Part shown: positions 1-9,553 of the stretch, one piece after another
Layout of the letters: every line of letters begins with the position of its first letter
Position numbering within the stretch: position 1 is the first letter of the stretch
Source: an uncultured Clostridia bacterium
GTDB lineage: Bacteria > Bacillota > Peptococcia > Peptococcales > Peptococcaceae
Direction: 5' to 3'
Length of the DNA stretch: 64,000 bases
Assembly (NCBI GenBank): GCA_944391625.1
Contig: CALXUG010000009.1
Span: 1 to 64,000 of the forward strand
Program-made: the position numbers and the translations under genes
The notes under the pieces: generated by a model
Seen by the model: the letters and a program-made list of their open reading frames with translations, nothing else
What the model was told of the DNA's origin: nothing
Database searches by the model: none

Positions 1-277
1 AACAGGACTGTTCCTAAATCAGCATGGAAACAGGCTGACGAGTCGTGGTGTAGAATATATTCTGGAGCAATACATCAAAAAGGGAGCGCTCAAATACAAA
101 GTAACACCGCATGCCTTTCGTCATTCCTTTGCGACGCATTTGTTGGATAATGGTGCTGACTTACGGGTAATTCAGGAGCTTTTAGGACATGAGAGTCTTT
201 CTACCACGCAGATTTACACTGAAGTTTCCAAATCTCATTTACAGCAGGTTTATTTAAAAACACATCCACGGGCATAA
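1..277 (+). CDS. xerC: Tyrosine recombinase XerC, C-terminal part (gene starts before the window)
   Basis: The frame is open from base 2 and ends at a TAA at 275-277. It encodes the C-terminal catalytic region of a tyrosine recombinase: the HAFRHSF segment (HxxR box), LLGHES (the second His) and TTQIYT with the nucleophilic Tyr. XerC works with XerD at dif sites to resolve chromosome dimers. The call as XerC, rather than another integrase, rests on position: it lies directly upstream of hslV-hslU, as in the Bacillus codV-clpQ-clpY cluster, and a separate xerD is present at 30-31 kb. The stop lies 28 bp before the hslV start, so the genes are probably co-transcribed. Confidence 0.9.
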   Translation, partial: TGLFLNQHGNRLTSRGVEYILEQYIKKGALKYKVTPHAFRHSFATHLLDNGADLRVIQELLGHESLSTTQIYTEVSKSHLQQVYLKTHPRA

Positions 278-305
278 CGGCCGTTTGAAGATAAGGAGGA
301 TTCCT

Positions 306-830
306 ATGACTACCATTTTAGCAGTAAAAAAGGATAATCAGGTGGCGATTGCTGGCGATGGTCAGGTAACCTTAGGTGAAAAAGTTATCATGAAACATTC
401 AGCCAAAAAAGTGCGTACCTTATATCATGGAAAAGTTGTAACCGGTTTTGCCGGTTCGGTATCTGATGCAATTACATTATTTGAAAAATTTGAAAACCAT
501 CTGGAATCTACCAGAGGAAACTTAACAAAAGCCGCTGTTGAAATGGCAAAAGAATGGCGGTCCGACAAAATATTAAAAAATCTGGAGGCCATGCTGATTG
601 TTGCTAATAAAGAAGAACTTCTGGTACTTTCCGGCAATGGGGAAGTTATCACACCAGATTTTGATACAGTTGCCATCGGCTCAGGCGGTTCTTATGCCTA
701 TGCAGCTTCCTTAGCGTTATTGCAGAACAGCAATTTAAGTGCTGCTGAGATCGCCAGAAAATCGCTGGAAATTGCCAGTGAAATTTGTGTCTTTACCAAT
801 AACCATATTACTGTGGAAGAAGTACAGTAG
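306..830 (+). CDS. hslV: ATP-dependent protease proteolytic subunit HslV (ClpQ)
   Basis: HslV forms the peptidase chamber of the cytosolic HslUV protease and is driven by the HslU ATPase. I chose the ATG at 306 because AAGGAGGA lies a few bases upstream and because the product then begins Met-Thr-Thr, so removal of Met leaves the N-terminal Thr nucleophile that proteasome-type beta subunits need. The upstream in-frame TTG at 285 would bury that Thr. The motifs [11 protein letters not shown] and the GSGGSYA segment are typical. The length of 174 residues is normal for the family. hslU follows after 11 bp. Confidence 0.97.
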   Translation: MTTILAVKKDNQVAIAGDGQVTLGEKVIMKHSAKKVRTLYHGKVVTGFAGSVSDAITLFEKFENHLESTRGNLTKAAVEMAKEWRSDKILKNLEAMLIVANKEELLVLSGNGEVITPDFDTVAIGSGGSYAYAASLALLQNSNLSAAEIARKSLEIASEICVFTNNHITVEEVQ

Positions 831-841
831 GAGGGAACACA

Positions 842-2233
842 ATGGAAAATTTGACACCACAACAAATCGTAAATGAATTAGATAAGTATATTATCGGCCA
901 GCAGGAAGCAAAAAAAAGTGTAGCAGTTGCTTTGCGAAATCGGTATCGGCGCAGTCGTTTACCAAAAGAACAACAGGAAGAAATCAGTCCTAAAAATATT
1001 ATTATGATTGGGCCTACTGGTGTGGGGAAAACAGAAATTGCCCGCAGATTGGCCAAATTGGTACAGGCACCGTTCGTAAAAGTAGAAGCAACAAAATTTA
1101 CCGAGGTCGGCTATGTAGGCCGTGATGTAGAGTCTATGATTCGTGATTTGCTGGAAGCTGCAATTCGTCAGGTAAATGAAAGAATGACACAAGAAGTAGA
1201 ACAGCAGGCAGAACAGTTGGCAGAGGAACGATTGTTAGACATTCTGGCACCATTGCCAAAGAAAAAAACAGCGATGAATAATCCCTTTGAAATGTTTTTC
1301 AATAATGGTAATGCTGCCTCAACCAATACAGAAAATACTGCGGATTTACAAACAATAAAAGATAAACGGGAAATTTTAAAACAAAAATTACGCCGACAAG
1401 AGTTAGAGGACGATTTTATTGATGTCGAAGTAGAAGACAGCAACTCTATGAATGATATGTTGGCCAGTATGGGCATGGACGATACCAATGGAAACCTGGG
1501 CGACATGTTTAACAATTTCATGCCGAAAAAAATGAAAAAACGAAAAGTAACAGTAACACAAGCTCGCAAAATTCTGGCGCAACAGGAAGCTGAAAAGCTG
1601 GTTGATTTCGACGATGTGAAACAGGAAGCCATTGCTTTGGCTGAAAACCATGGAATTATTTTTTTAGATGAAATTGACAAAATAGCAGGAAAAGGCAGCA
1701 GCAGTGGTCCAGATGTTTCCCGTGAAGGAGTGCAGCGAGATATTCTGCCAATCGTTGAAGGCAGTGTGGTAAAAACTAAATATGGAAATATTCGTACCGA
1801 TCATATTTTATTTATTGCTGCCGGCGCATTTCATGTGGCCAAACCAACCGATTTGATTCCGGAGCTGCAAGGACGTTTTCCAGTGCGGGTGTATTTGGAA
1901 AATCTGACACAGCAGGATTTGGAACGGATTTTGAGAGAACCGGACAATTCTCTGCTGAAGCAGTATACGCAACTGATGAAAACAGAAGATGTCGCTCTAA
2001 CTTTTACCGATGATGCAGTTACCCAATTGGCTAAAATTGCTTATGATTTGAACGAAGAAGCAGAAAACCTTGGGGCCCGTCGTCTGCATACCATTTTGGA
2101 AAAACTGCTGGCAGATTTGATGTATGCAGCCAGCGACTATGCCGGTACACAGTTTACAATTGACAGTGCGTATGTGAAAGAGCATCTGAGTGAAATGATG
2201 ATCGATCGGGATTTAAGTAAATTCATTCTATAA
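842..2233 (+). CDS. hslU: ATP-dependent protease ATPase subunit HslU (ClpY)
   Basis: This is the AAA+ unfoldase that feeds substrates to HslV. Walker A (GPTGVGKT) is at residues 57-64 and Walker B (IIFLDEID) near 271-278. Between them is the charged, variable I-domain (about 110-240), which captures substrates. The C-terminus, ending in DLSKFIL, is the tail that inserts into HslV. The length of 463 residues is typical. AGGAGG lies 5-10 bp upstream of the ATG. The gene lies 11 bp downstream of hslV and 37 bp upstream of galU, suggesting one transcript. In Bacillus, codY follows here; in this window galU takes that place. Confidence 0.97.
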   Translation: MENLTPQQIVNELDKYIIGQQEAKKSVAVALRNRYRRSRLPKEQQEEISPKNIIMIGPTGVGKTEIARRLAKLVQAPFVKVEATKFTEVGYVGRDVESMIRDLLEAAIRQVNERMTQEVEQQAEQLAEERLLDILAPLPKKKTAMNNPFEMFFNNGNAASTNTENTADLQTIKDKREILKQKLRRQELEDDFIDVEVEDSNSMNDMLASMGMDDTNGNLGDMFNNFMPKKMKKRKVTVTQARKILAQQEAEKLVDFDDVKQEAIALAENHGIIFLDEIDKIAGKGSSSGPDVSREGVQRDILPIVEGSVVKTKYGNIRTDHILFIAAGAFHVAKPTDLIPELQGRFPVRVYLENLTQQDLERILREPDNSLLKQYTQLMKTEDVALTFTDDAVTQLAKIAYDLNEEAENLGARRLHTILEKLLADLMYAASDYAGTQFTIDSAYVKEHLSEMMIDRDLSKFIL

Positions 2234-2270
2234 TTTTTTTGTATTTATCATTATGTAGGGAGTTTTTATT

Positions 2271-3155
2271 ATGCCAATTACCAAAGCAGTTATTCCTGCC
2301 GCCGGACTGGGTACTCGTTTTTTGCCTGCCACCAAAGCACAGCCAAAGGAAATGCTGCCTATTGTCGATAAACCTACCATTCAATATATTATTGAAGAAG
2401 CGGTTGCTTCAGGTATTACCGATATTTTAATTATTACTGGCCGGAACAAACGGGCTATTGAAGATCACTTTGACCGCTCTATCGAATTAGAATTGGAATT
2501 AGAACGAAAACATAAAGAAACGCTGCTGAAAGAAATCAAAGCAATCTCTCAGTTAGTCAATATTCAGTATATCCGCCAGCAAACACCAAAAGGATTGGGA
2601 CACGCAGTATTGTGCGCTAAAAATTTTGTAGGCAACGAACCTTTTGCAGTTCTTTTAGGCGATGATGTGGTGGATTCACACGTACCATGTCTAAAACAAT
2701 TAATGCAGGTTTATGAACGGTATAATTCCACTGTGCTTGGCGTACAGCAGGTCGCTTGGGAAGATGTGAATAAATATGGTATTGTTTCCGGCGAGGTAAT
2801 GGAAGACGGTATTCATAAAGTGAAAACCTTATTTGAAAAGCCAGACCGTGAAATTGCACCATCCAATGTGGCAATTTTGGGACGTTACATTATTACACCT
2901 GATATTTTTCCAATTTTGGAGAAAACAGAACCTGGTGCTGGATTAGAAATTCAGCTGACAGATGCATTAAAAGAACTGGCGCGGCACAAAGCAGTGTATG
3001 CTTATGAATTTGCAGGCTGCCGTTATGATGTTGGAGATAAATTAGGTTTTTTGAAAGCAACGGTAGAAATGGCTTTAAAACGACCAGATCTGCATGACGA
3101 TTTTTCTGCCTATCTAAAATCGCTGACAGAACAGTGGGAGCATCTGAGTTGTTAA
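2271..3155 (+). CDS. galU: UTP-glucose-1-phosphate uridylyltransferase
   Basis: GalU makes UDP-glucose from UTP and glucose-1-phosphate, a precursor for cell-surface polysaccharides and glycolipids. The N-terminal nucleotide-binding signature GLGTRFLPATKAQPKEM is at residues 12-28. The GDDVVD segment (sugar-nucleotide/metal binding) and GLEIQLTDAL are also typical. At 294 residues it is full length. The ATG at 2271 follows TAGGGAG. It is the last gene before a promoter-bearing gap upstream of rpsB. No terminator is evident after it. Confidence 0.95.
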   Translation: MPITKAVIPAAGLGTRFLPATKAQPKEMLPIVDKPTIQYIIEEAVASGITDILIITGRNKRAIEDHFDRSIELELELERKHKETLLKEIKAISQLVNIQYIRQQTPKGLGHAVLCAKNFVGNEPFAVLLGDDVVDSHVPCLKQLMQVYERYNSTVLGVQQVAWEDVNKYGIVSGEVMEDGIHKVKTLFEKPDREIAPSNVAILGRYIITPDIFPILEKTEPGAGLEIQLTDALKELARHKAVYAYEFAGCRYDVGDKLGFLKATVEMALKRPDLHDDFSAYLKSLTEQWEHLSC

Positions 3156-3184
3156 AAATTTTTCTATAATCTTGGAAAAAAATA

Positions 3185-3338
3185 TTGTATTTTTGATTAT
3201 TCTATGATATTATTACAAACGGTGCAAATACACACGTCCATTGATTTTGCAGGCAGAGCCAGATGTGGTTCCTGTAAAAAAAGAGGTGGGCGGAGGAATG
3301 CAACAAAAAAATCTAAATGACGAGAGGAGGTGTCCGAA
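3185..3338 (+). promoter_or_regulatory. rpsB promoter and long structured 5' leader
   Basis: A sigma-A-like promoter is visible: TTGTAT at 3185-3190, a 17-bp spacer, and TATTAT at 3208-3213. The roughly 120-nt leader that follows can fold a hairpin (GAGCCA pairing with TGGTTC near 3255-3275, flanked by GCAG/CTGT). S2 autoregulates rpsB-tsf through its leader in E. coli, so a similar role is possible here but is inferred. The leader starts with GGTGCAAATA (3221-3230), repeated in the pyrH leader. Confidence 0.5.
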
Positions 3339-4082
3339 ATGGCAGTAATCTCTATGAAACAGTTATTAGAGGCTGGTGTACATTTTGGTCATCAAACAAG
3401 ACGCTGGAACCCTAAAATGGCTCCTTACATTTTTGCAGAAAGAAATGGTATCTATATCATTGACCTGCAGAAAACAGTAAAAAAAGTTGTAGAAGCGTAC
3501 GATTTCGTACGTGAAGTAGCAGCAACAGGAAAACCAATCCTGTTCGTTGGTACAAAAAAACAGGCACAGGAAACTATTAAAGAAGAAGCTTTGAGAGCAG
3601 AACAGTTCTATGTAAACGAAAGATGGTTGGGCGGTATGCTGACCAACTACAAAACAATCGAAAAACGGATTGAACGTTTAAGAAAACTGGAAACTATGGA
3701 AGCTGACGGTACTCTGGATCTGTTAACCAAAAAAGAAAAATTCAAATTGTTGGGTGAAAAAGAAAAACTGGAACGGTTCCTGGGCGGCATCAAAGATATG
3801 CCTGGACTGCCTGGTGCATTGTTCGTAATTGACCCAAGAAAAGAAAAAATTGCTGTTACAGAAGCGAAAAAATTAGGTATCCCAGTTGTAGCAATCGTAG
3901 ATACTAACTGCGACCCTGATGATGTAGATTATGTTATTCCTGGTAACGACGATGCGATCAGAGCTGTAAAATTACTGGCATCTGTAATCAGCGACGCTGT
4001 TTTAGAAGCAAAACAGGGTGAAAGCATGAGTGCAGAAACAGAAGAAACTGTAAGCGAAGAAGCAGAAGAAGTACAAGAATAA
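3339..4082 (+). CDS. rpsB: 30S ribosomal protein S2
   Basis: S2 binds the 30S head/body junction and recruits S1. The protein begins [20 protein letters not shown], the family N-terminus, and contains [17 protein letters not shown] and the [20 protein letters not shown] region. The ATG at 3339 is preferred over the in-frame GTG at 3330 because GAGGAGG at 3324-3330 is spaced correctly only for the ATG. It has 247 residues with an acidic C-terminal tail rich in Glu. tsf follows after a hairpin, the usual pairing. Confidence 0.98.
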   Translation: MAVISMKQLLEAGVHFGHQTRRWNPKMAPYIFAERNGIYIIDLQKTVKKVVEAYDFVREVAATGKPILFVGTKKQAQETIKEEALRAEQFYVNERWLGGMLTNYKTIEKRIERLRKLETMEADGTLDLLTKKEKFKLLGEKEKLERFLGGIKDMPGLPGALFVIDPRKEKIAVTEAKKLGIPVVAIVDTNCDPDDVDYVIPGNDDAIRAVKLLASVISDAVLEAKQGESMSAETEETVSEEAEEVQE

Positions 4083-4102
4083 TTTATATACGAACATTTT
4101 CA

Positions 4103-4126
4103 TAGGGTAACCCGTTGGTTACCCTA
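4103..4126 (+). terminator. Hairpin between rpsB and tsf (attenuator-like)
   Basis: TAGGGTAACC (4103-4112) and GGTTACCCTA (4117-4126) form a perfect 10-bp stem with a 4-nt loop. No U-tract follows, so it is more likely an RNA-processing or partial attenuation element that tunes the rpsB:tsf ratio than a full terminator. Confidence 0.6.
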
Positions 4127-4153
4127 TACATATATCTGAGGAGGTTTTTCAAA

Positions 4154-5032
4154 ATGGCTCAAATTACAGCAGCGTTAGTAAAAGAATTAAGAGAAATGAC
4201 CGGCGCTGGTATGATGGACTGCAAAAAAGCATTAACAGAATGTGATGGCGATATGGACAAAGCAGTGGATTTTCTGCGTGAAAAAGGATTATCTCAGGCT
4301 GCCAAAAAAGCTGGCCGTATTGCAGCAGAAGGTGTTGTTGGTTCCTACATTTCTGATGATGCAAAAGTAGGCGCGATTGTAGAAGTAAACTGTGAAACTG
4401 ACTTCGTAGCAAAAACAGATGAATTTAAAGATCTGGTAAATACTATTGCTGCACATATTGCAGCTACAAATCCAGCTGATGTAGAAGCATTGTCTGCTTC
4501 TGAATTGGATGGACAGACTGTTGCAGCATTGATTACTGAAAAAATTGCTAAAATTGGTGAAAACATTTCTTTGCGTCGTTTTGTACGTTTTGAAAGTGAA
4601 GGAACTGTTGCTTCCTACATCCATGCTGGCGGTAAGATCGTAACATTGGTAGAAATGAAAGGCGGAAATGCAAATCTGGCAAAAGATATTGCAATGCAGG
4701 TTGCAGCTGCCAACCCAAGTTATTTAGATCGTACTCAGGTTCCACAGACTGAATTGGAACACGAAAAAATGGTTCTGACCGAACAGGCTCGCAACGAAGG
4801 CAAACCAGAAAAAATTATCGAAAAAATGGTAGAAGGCCGTATCGAAAAATTCTATAAAGAAGTATGCTTAGTAGATCAGGCATTCATCAAAGGCGACGAC
4901 GAAGTTGTCAGCAACTTATTGAAAAAAGAAAATGCAGAAGTAATCCGTTTTGTTCGTTATGAAATGGGCGAAGGCTTAGAAAAGAAACAGGAAGACTTTG
5001 CTGCAGAAGTAGCTGCGCAGATGAAAGGCTAA
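4154..5032 (+). CDS. tsf: Translation elongation factor Ts
   Basis: EF-Ts is the guanine-nucleotide exchange factor for EF-Tu. The N-terminal UBA-like domain contains [19 protein letters not shown], and the conserved [15 protein letters not shown] lies near residues 72-90. The ATG at 4154 has GAGGAGG about 10 bp upstream; a longer open frame from 4115 lacks a ribosome binding site and family similarity. The 292-residue length is normal. A strong hairpin follows, separating it from pyrH. Confidence 0.98.
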   Translation: MAQITAALVKELREMTGAGMMDCKKALTECDGDMDKAVDFLREKGLSQAAKKAGRIAAEGVVGSYISDDAKVGAIVEVNCETDFVAKTDEFKDLVNTIAAHIAATNPADVEALSASELDGQTVAALITEKIAKIGENISLRRFVRFESEGTVASYIHAGGKIVTLVEMKGGNANLAKDIAMQVAAANPSYLDRTQVPQTELEHEKMVLTEQARNEGKPEKIIEKMVEGRIEKFYKEVCLVDQAFIKGDDEVVSNLLKKENAEVIRFVRYEMGEGLEKKQEDFAAEVAAQMKG

Positions 5033-5059
5033 TTTCTTTTAGATCATATTGAAAATTTT

Positions 5060-5089
5060 AAAGAGAACACCCTTGTGTTCTCTTTATTT
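5060..5089 (+). terminator. Terminator-like hairpin after tsf
   Basis: AAAGAGAACAC (5060-5070) pairs perfectly with GTGTTCTCTTT (5075-5085) around a CCTT loop, followed by a short AT-rich tract. It probably gives partial termination between tsf and pyrH. Confidence 0.75.
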
Positions 5090-5100
5090 ATGAGATAATA

Positions 5101-5891
<791 letters not shown>

Positions 5892-5897
5892 TTTTAC

Positions 5898-6455
5898 ATG
5901 ATTGATACAATTAAGCAAGATTCCGAAGAAAGAATGAGCAAAACTGTCAGTGTTTTAAGAAGTGATTTTCAAACTATCCGTACTGGTAAAGCAACTCCAT
6001 CTTTACTGGATAAAATTCAAGTGGATTATTATGGAACACCAACACCAATCAATCAGTTGGCAAATATCGCAGTTCCTGAAGCCAGAATGCTGACCATACA
6101 GCCTTGGGATAAATCTGCATTATCCGCTATCGAAAAAGCGATCTTAAAATCTGATCTGGGCATTACACCAAACAGCGATGGCACTCTGATTCGTTTGGTA
6201 TTACCACAATTAACGCAGGATACCAGAAAAGACTTGGTAAAACGGGTCAAGAAAAAAGGGGAAGAAGCCAAAGTCAGCATCCGTAACATTCGTCGTGACA
6301 GCAATGATACTCTGAAAGCCAGCGAAAAATCCAAAGAAATCACAGAAGATGAAAGCAAAGGCGCTCAGGATAGCATTCAAAAATTAACAGATAAATATAT
6401 TGCTGAAGTAGACAAACTGGTAGACAACAAAGAAAAAGAAATTATGGAAGTATAA
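5898..6455 (+). CDS. frr: Ribosome recycling factor
   Basis: RRF works with EF-G to split post-termination ribosomes. The sequence is the standard 185-residue, mostly helical protein: [39 protein letters not shown] and the VRNIRRD-like [11 protein letters not shown] are all recognisable in segments. GGGAGG lies just upstream of the ATG, inside the pyrH tail. In most Bacillota uppS-cdsA-dxr follow directly; here those genes are about 55 kb away on the other strand, and a strong terminator follows instead. Confidence 0.97.
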   Translation: MIDTIKQDSEERMSKTVSVLRSDFQTIRTGKATPSLLDKIQVDYYGTPTPINQLANIAVPEARMLTIQPWDKSALSAIEKAILKSDLGITPNSDGTLIRLVLPQLTQDTRKDLVKRVKKKGEEAKVSIRNIRRDSNDTLKASEKSKEITEDESKGAQDSIQKLTDKYIAEVDKLVDNKEKEIMEV

Positions 6456-6502
6456 TTCTTGTTGATTGCACTGCATTAAATTAACATGAAAAGCTTTTTT
6501 AT

Positions 6503-6553
6503 AACACCCTGATGATTTAGAACAAACAATCTAAATTTTCAGGGTGTTTTTTG
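6503..6553 (+). terminator. Rho-independent terminator of the rpsB-frr cluster
   Basis: AACACCCTGA and TCAGGGTGTT form the outer stem, with a nested ATTTAGA/TCTAAAT stem inside, followed by TTTTTTGTG. This is a two-tier hairpin with a U-tract. Confidence 0.85.
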
Positions 6554-6597
6554 TGTTTAAAAGGCCTAAAAACTTGTACTCTTTTGTATTTTTATTA

Positions 6598-6627
6598 TTG
6601 GTAATCATGGAATAATTATGTTATACT
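6598..6627 (+). promoter_or_regulatory. Promoter for the small membrane-protein pair
   Basis: TTGGTA (6598-6603), an 18-bp spacer and TATACT (6622-6627) make a reasonable sigma-A promoter about 90 bp before the 6718 gene. Confidence 0.5.
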
Positions 6628-6717
6628 AAAAATATAGAATCTATCAGCGAAATCGTAATGGGTCAAGAGGGGGAGCAATGCAAATTAAGAAAGAGAAAAA
6701 GAGGAGGATAGTATAGT

Positions 6718-7074
6718 ATGGTACATTTATCAAAAGAACGTAATTTCGCATCATTGTTTCCTAAAATCATACAAATTACTAATATAGTGCTACTTTTTTT
6801 ATTACTCACAAGTGTATTTACAGAACAAATGATTTCTAAGTATTATGTTTTTAAGCTCTGGCTTGTCTGTACAATTTTTTTCTCTGTGGGAATGCTTATC
6901 ACAAAGCAAACAAATCTTTCCATTAGCAAAAAGGTTGCAAATTGTATTATGATCTTTTTTTGTATAACTGGACTTTTCGTTATGTTTCAGTTCCAGGATT
7001 TCTTTAGTACCCTGTATGCGATAGGTTATTTGATTGTACTCGCCGTTTTATGTCATTTTTGTTATCGTACATAA
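6718..7074 (+). CDS. Small multi-pass membrane protein, unknown function
   Basis: I do not recognise this 118-residue protein. It has about four hydrophobic stretches (roughly residues 18-34, 43-60, 74-92 and 96-112) separated by short polar loops, so it is predicted to be integral to the cytoplasmic membrane. GAGGAGGA lies about 10 bp before the ATG, and a promoter is visible further upstream. A second small membrane protein follows after 43 bp. The pair sits just where the conserved rpsB-frr/uppS order is broken, so it may be lineage-specific. Confidence 0.6.
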   Translation: MVHLSKERNFASLFPKIIQITNIVLLFLLLTSVFTEQMISKYYVFKLWLVCTIFFSVGMLITKQTNLSISKKVANCIMIFFCITGLFVMFQFQDFFSTLYAIGYLIVLAVLCHFCYRT

Positions 7075-7117
7075 ATGATTATTTTAATTTAATCAATAAA
7101 CATAGGAGGGATGCATC

Positions 7118-7390
7118 ATGAAAACAAGCAACATCTTTAAGAAACCAAGTAAAAAAGAACTTATTATCAGTGGTATCGGTTTAATCAGCGCTTCCATATT
7201 GTTTATCATTTCATTTGTAATTGCCGAAACAAAAAAGGCCACCAACGCAGATTCTGAGGTATTGCTGGAAACATTGCACTGGTTTCGGATTTCTGATTAT
7301 TTTTATGCAGCCGGCATGATTGCCAGTGCGATTGTTTGCGGTTATCTTCTAATTTCCAGTATTAAAAATAATCAGAACAATCGACAGTAG
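7118..7390 (+). CDS. Small two-helix membrane protein, unknown function
   Basis: This 90-residue protein has a Lys-rich N-terminus followed by two clear transmembrane segments (about 16-36 and 62-82). TAGGAGGG lies about 8 bp before the ATG. I do not recognise a family. It probably shares a transcript with the 6718 gene. A cluster of inverted repeats follows at 7452-7555, which may include its terminator. Confidence 0.6.
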   Translation: MKTSNIFKKPSKKELIISGIGLISASILFIISFVIAETKKATNADSEVLLETLHWFRISDYFYAAGMIASAIVCGYLLISSIKNNQNNRQ

Positions 7391-7451
7391 TAAAAAAATG
7401 TATCAGCAGTTCAATAGATAACAGAACGGATGGGTTCATTCGAAAGTTAAT

Positions 7452-7555
7452 ATAACTTCGTATAATCATTGTTATGTAAACTTGACTATGCGAAGTTTTC
7501 TTATGTTAGTTGACATAAATATTATTATCTCATTATATAAGATAAGTTTACATAA
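7452..7555. repeat. Cluster of inverted repeats, including a loxP-arm-like sequence
   Basis: ATAACTTCGTATA (7452-7464) has a near-complementary partner TATGCGAAGTT (7487-7497), forming an 11-bp arm hairpin with a 22-nt loop. TTATGTAAACTT (7472-7483) is perfectly inverted at AAGTTTACATAA (7544-7555). TTATGT/ACATAA (7501-7518) adds a third dyad. TTGACA (7510-7515) with TATATA (7534-7539) could be a rightward promoter, but no gene follows it. The first hairpin, followed by TTTTC, may act as a weak terminator for the 7118 gene. Confidence 0.5.
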
Positions 7556-7589
7556 AACATATTATAATCATATCTTACCCAAATAATAA

Positions 7590-7633
7590 AAAGGTTAGCA
7601 AAACGCACACCAATCATCGTTTTGCTAACCTTT
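7590..7633 (-). terminator. Terminator of the leftward MFS exporter gene
   Basis: AAAGGTTAGCAAAACG (7590-7605) pairs perfectly over 16 bp with CGTTTTGCTAACCTTT (7618-7633), with a 12-nt loop. On the minus strand it is followed by a T-rich tract (TTTTTATTATTT). Confidence 0.85.
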
Positions 7634-7667
7634 AGCTATTGACTATATAATTATTCTATTCTTTTAT

Positions 7668-8888
7668 TCAATCATAAAACCCGCGGATTGGCTGGCCGGA
7701 ATGCACCATCCTCCACCACGCTCCGATGCTGATGGCCGAAGTCAAGGCAATCATGAAACCAATGGCTACAATCATATTGGAGAACGACCATGATGAGATC
7801 AGCATCCCAAAGCTGCCGAACAGATTATAACACATATTCATTACCGATGACGCCGTTCCTACATCCTTCTCCTGCTCTAAAGTCAGGTTGGTAAAATAAG
7901 GCCGCAAGATATTGGTAAACAGATAAAATAAAAAAATCATCAGACAAAACAGATAAGGCTGTAACTGCCCCACTGTCATAACGCCAATACCGCCCAAAAG
8001 ACTGATTCCCAGACAAGCATAAATTAACGTGTTCTTGTTGCTGTTCTGGAAAAAGCGAATATACAAAAATGGACCAGCCATAGACAACAACGCACAAACT
8101 GCATAATAATAGCTGTATACCTGCTCCGAACAGGCAAATTGATTGACATAGATATAAGATGATAATGTGATATACATAAAAAACGGAATATTCAAAACTC
8201 CATAAATCATAATAATCCACATAAACACCTTATTTTTCATGGCAACAAAAATCTGACCAAAGGACTGAAAAGCACTGCCTTGCAATCGCCCTTCCGGCTC
8301 CAGACTTTCTTCATATAACCAGGTTAACAACAATCCGATCATACCAAAGAAAAACAATACGAAAAAGATGCCGCGCCAATCAGTAATTAACAACAGCCAG
8401 CCACCAATGACCGGTGCCAAAATGGGACCAAATCCAGAAAACGTCTGCACCAGTGCTAATACCGTTTCCCTTGTTTTGCCCGAAAAACAATCCTTGATAA
8501 TTGCCATCGAGATAGCTGTTACGCTGGCCGCTCCAATCCCCTGTAAAATTCGGCTGGCAATAAGCATATACACATTCCAGGAAATCATACAGGCAAAACT
8601 GGCAATACAATATAATAAGTAACCATATAACAATGGTTTCTTGCGGCCGTATTTGTCACTGAGCGGCCCCCAAATCAACATTCCTACAGCATAAAAAATA
8701 AAAAAACAAGTCACTGACATTTTGATAATCGAATCGGCTGCCTGTAAATGCTCACCCATAGTAGGTAGTGCTGGCAAATACATATCGGTGGATAATGGAA
8801 TAAACATATCCATCAGTACAATAAAAAACAGCATTCCTTTCAAACCAAGTCGTTTTTGCGGTTTTTCTAAACGAATCCTTTCTGACAT
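7668..8888 (-). CDS. Bcr/CflA-family MFS drug exporter
   Basis: This 406-residue, 12-helix major facilitator protein carries the family hallmark DMYLPALP near residue 36 and the MFS loop motif GPLSDKYGRKKPL between helices 2 and 3. Members export drugs and small metabolites by proton antiport across the cytoplasmic membrane. The ATG at 8888 follows AAGGAAGGGG. Upstream are a perfect tandem 17-mer (8918-8951), a roughly 400-bp region with no intact gene, and a leftward promoter at 9353-9420 carrying the LysR-type operator shared with the assT and DASS genes. It may therefore belong to that regulon, exporting a product or toxic aromatic; the substrate is not deducible. Confidence 0.85.
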   Translation of the reverse strand: MSERIRLEKPQKRLGLKGMLFFIVLMDMFIPLSTDMYLPALPTMGEHLQAADSIIKMSVTCFFIFYAVGMLIWGPLSDKYGRKKPLLYGYLLYCIASFACMISWNVYMLIASRILQGIGAASVTAISMAIIKDCFSGKTRETVLALVQTFSGFGPILAPVIGGWLLLITDWRGIFFVLFFFGMIGLLLTWLYEESLEPEGRLQGSAFQSFGQIFVAMKNKVFMWIIMIYGVLNIPFFMYITLSSYIYVNQFACSEQVYSYYYAVCALLSMAGPFLYIRFFQNSNKNTLIYACLGISLLGGIGVMTVGQLQPYLFCLMIFLFYLFTNILRPYFTNLTLEQEKDVGTASSVMNMCYNLFGSFGMLISSWSFSNMIVAIGFMIALTSAISIGAWWRMVHSGQPIRGFYD

Positions 8889-8917
8889 TTCTGCCCCTTC
8901 CTTTCTGCTCCTTCTAA

Positions 8918-8951
8918 TTTAATTAATTATCTTTTTTAATTAATTATCTTT
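8918..8951. repeat. Perfect tandem duplication of a 17-mer upstream of the MFS gene
   Basis: TTTAATTAATTATCTTT is present twice with no gap (8918-8934 and 8935-8951). Each copy includes the palindrome TAATTAATTA. The pair lies 30-63 bp before the MFS start on the minus strand, where an operator or promoter would be. Confidence 0.75.
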
Positions 8952-9352
8952 GTTTGTTTTTACAATTCGCACTTTTTATCTTGTTTCTATATGATGTATG
9001 ACAATGATATCAGTAGCCTCAAGCGTAATTTTCATATTGCAACTAAAGAAACAAAACAAAAAACGCCAAATAAGAAACCGAACCAGATGATTGCTCTTAT
9101 CCGGCAATGCTGTACGACACATTACCAATCCAAACAATCATTGTATTCGACATCTTATCCGGCGTTTCCAATTACGATTTGCAAAGCCTCCGATGAGCGT
9201 GTTTACTATAACACAATCTCTCCAGAAAAGCAAGTATGATATAACAAACTGTATGATTGGGCTCATAAAATCAACAATAATACTATAACAATATGATACA
9301 AATTATCTTTAGGTTCACATCTTTTTTTGTTTCTTCTTGATTCGCAATTATT
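8952..9352 (-). other. Gene-free stretch, possibly a decayed membrane-protein gene
   Basis: No intact gene is present. On the minus strand, downstream of the operator-promoter at 9353-9420, short hydrophobic or transporter-like segments appear in shifting frames with stops (for example around 9040-9110 and 9110-9290). An 11-bp direct repeat TCTTATCCGGC occurs at 9095-9105 and 9153-9163. Because lysR2 faces assT across an equivalent promoter, I suspect a divergent gene once lay here. This is weak evidence. Confidence 0.3.
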
Positions 9353-9420
9353 ATTATACCGATTATTTTTTATGCTGAACAATCTGAATATTCTCATAAG
9401 CATATAAGAAATAACTTATA
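9353..9420 (-). promoter_or_regulatory. Leftward promoter with LysR-type operator (site A)
   Basis: The dyad TATAAG-N6-CTTATA (9403-9420) lies exactly 44 bp from TATAAT on the minus strand (9358-9353), putting the dyad centre near -65, the usual LysR recognition position. It points towards the MFS gene at 7668-8888. The same geometry recurs at three other promoters in the island. Confidence 0.75.
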
Positions 9421-9553
9421 CCCAGCAGGAATCACAAAAAAGATGTCGAATTTCTAAAAATACTGAAGGATTAACCAATGCGTCTATTCATATAACGGAA
9501 AACAAGTGATTTTATAAAAAATACAGTAACATCATTTAGAGAGGATTTTTATT

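Noticed and set aside
1168-1680. A long open frame antisense to hslU.
   Set aside because: It is explained by codon bias of hslU on the other strand; hslU motifs are intact.
7452-7499. A functional Cre/loxP site.
   Set aside because: The arms are separated by 22 bp rather than 8, one arm has two mismatches, and no Cre-like gene is in the window. Kept only as a low-weight observation.
8991-9239. An open frame of 82 codons on the plus strand before lysR copy 1.
   Set aside because: It has no ribosome binding site, a composition unlike a real protein, and lies in a region that looks decayed on the other strand.
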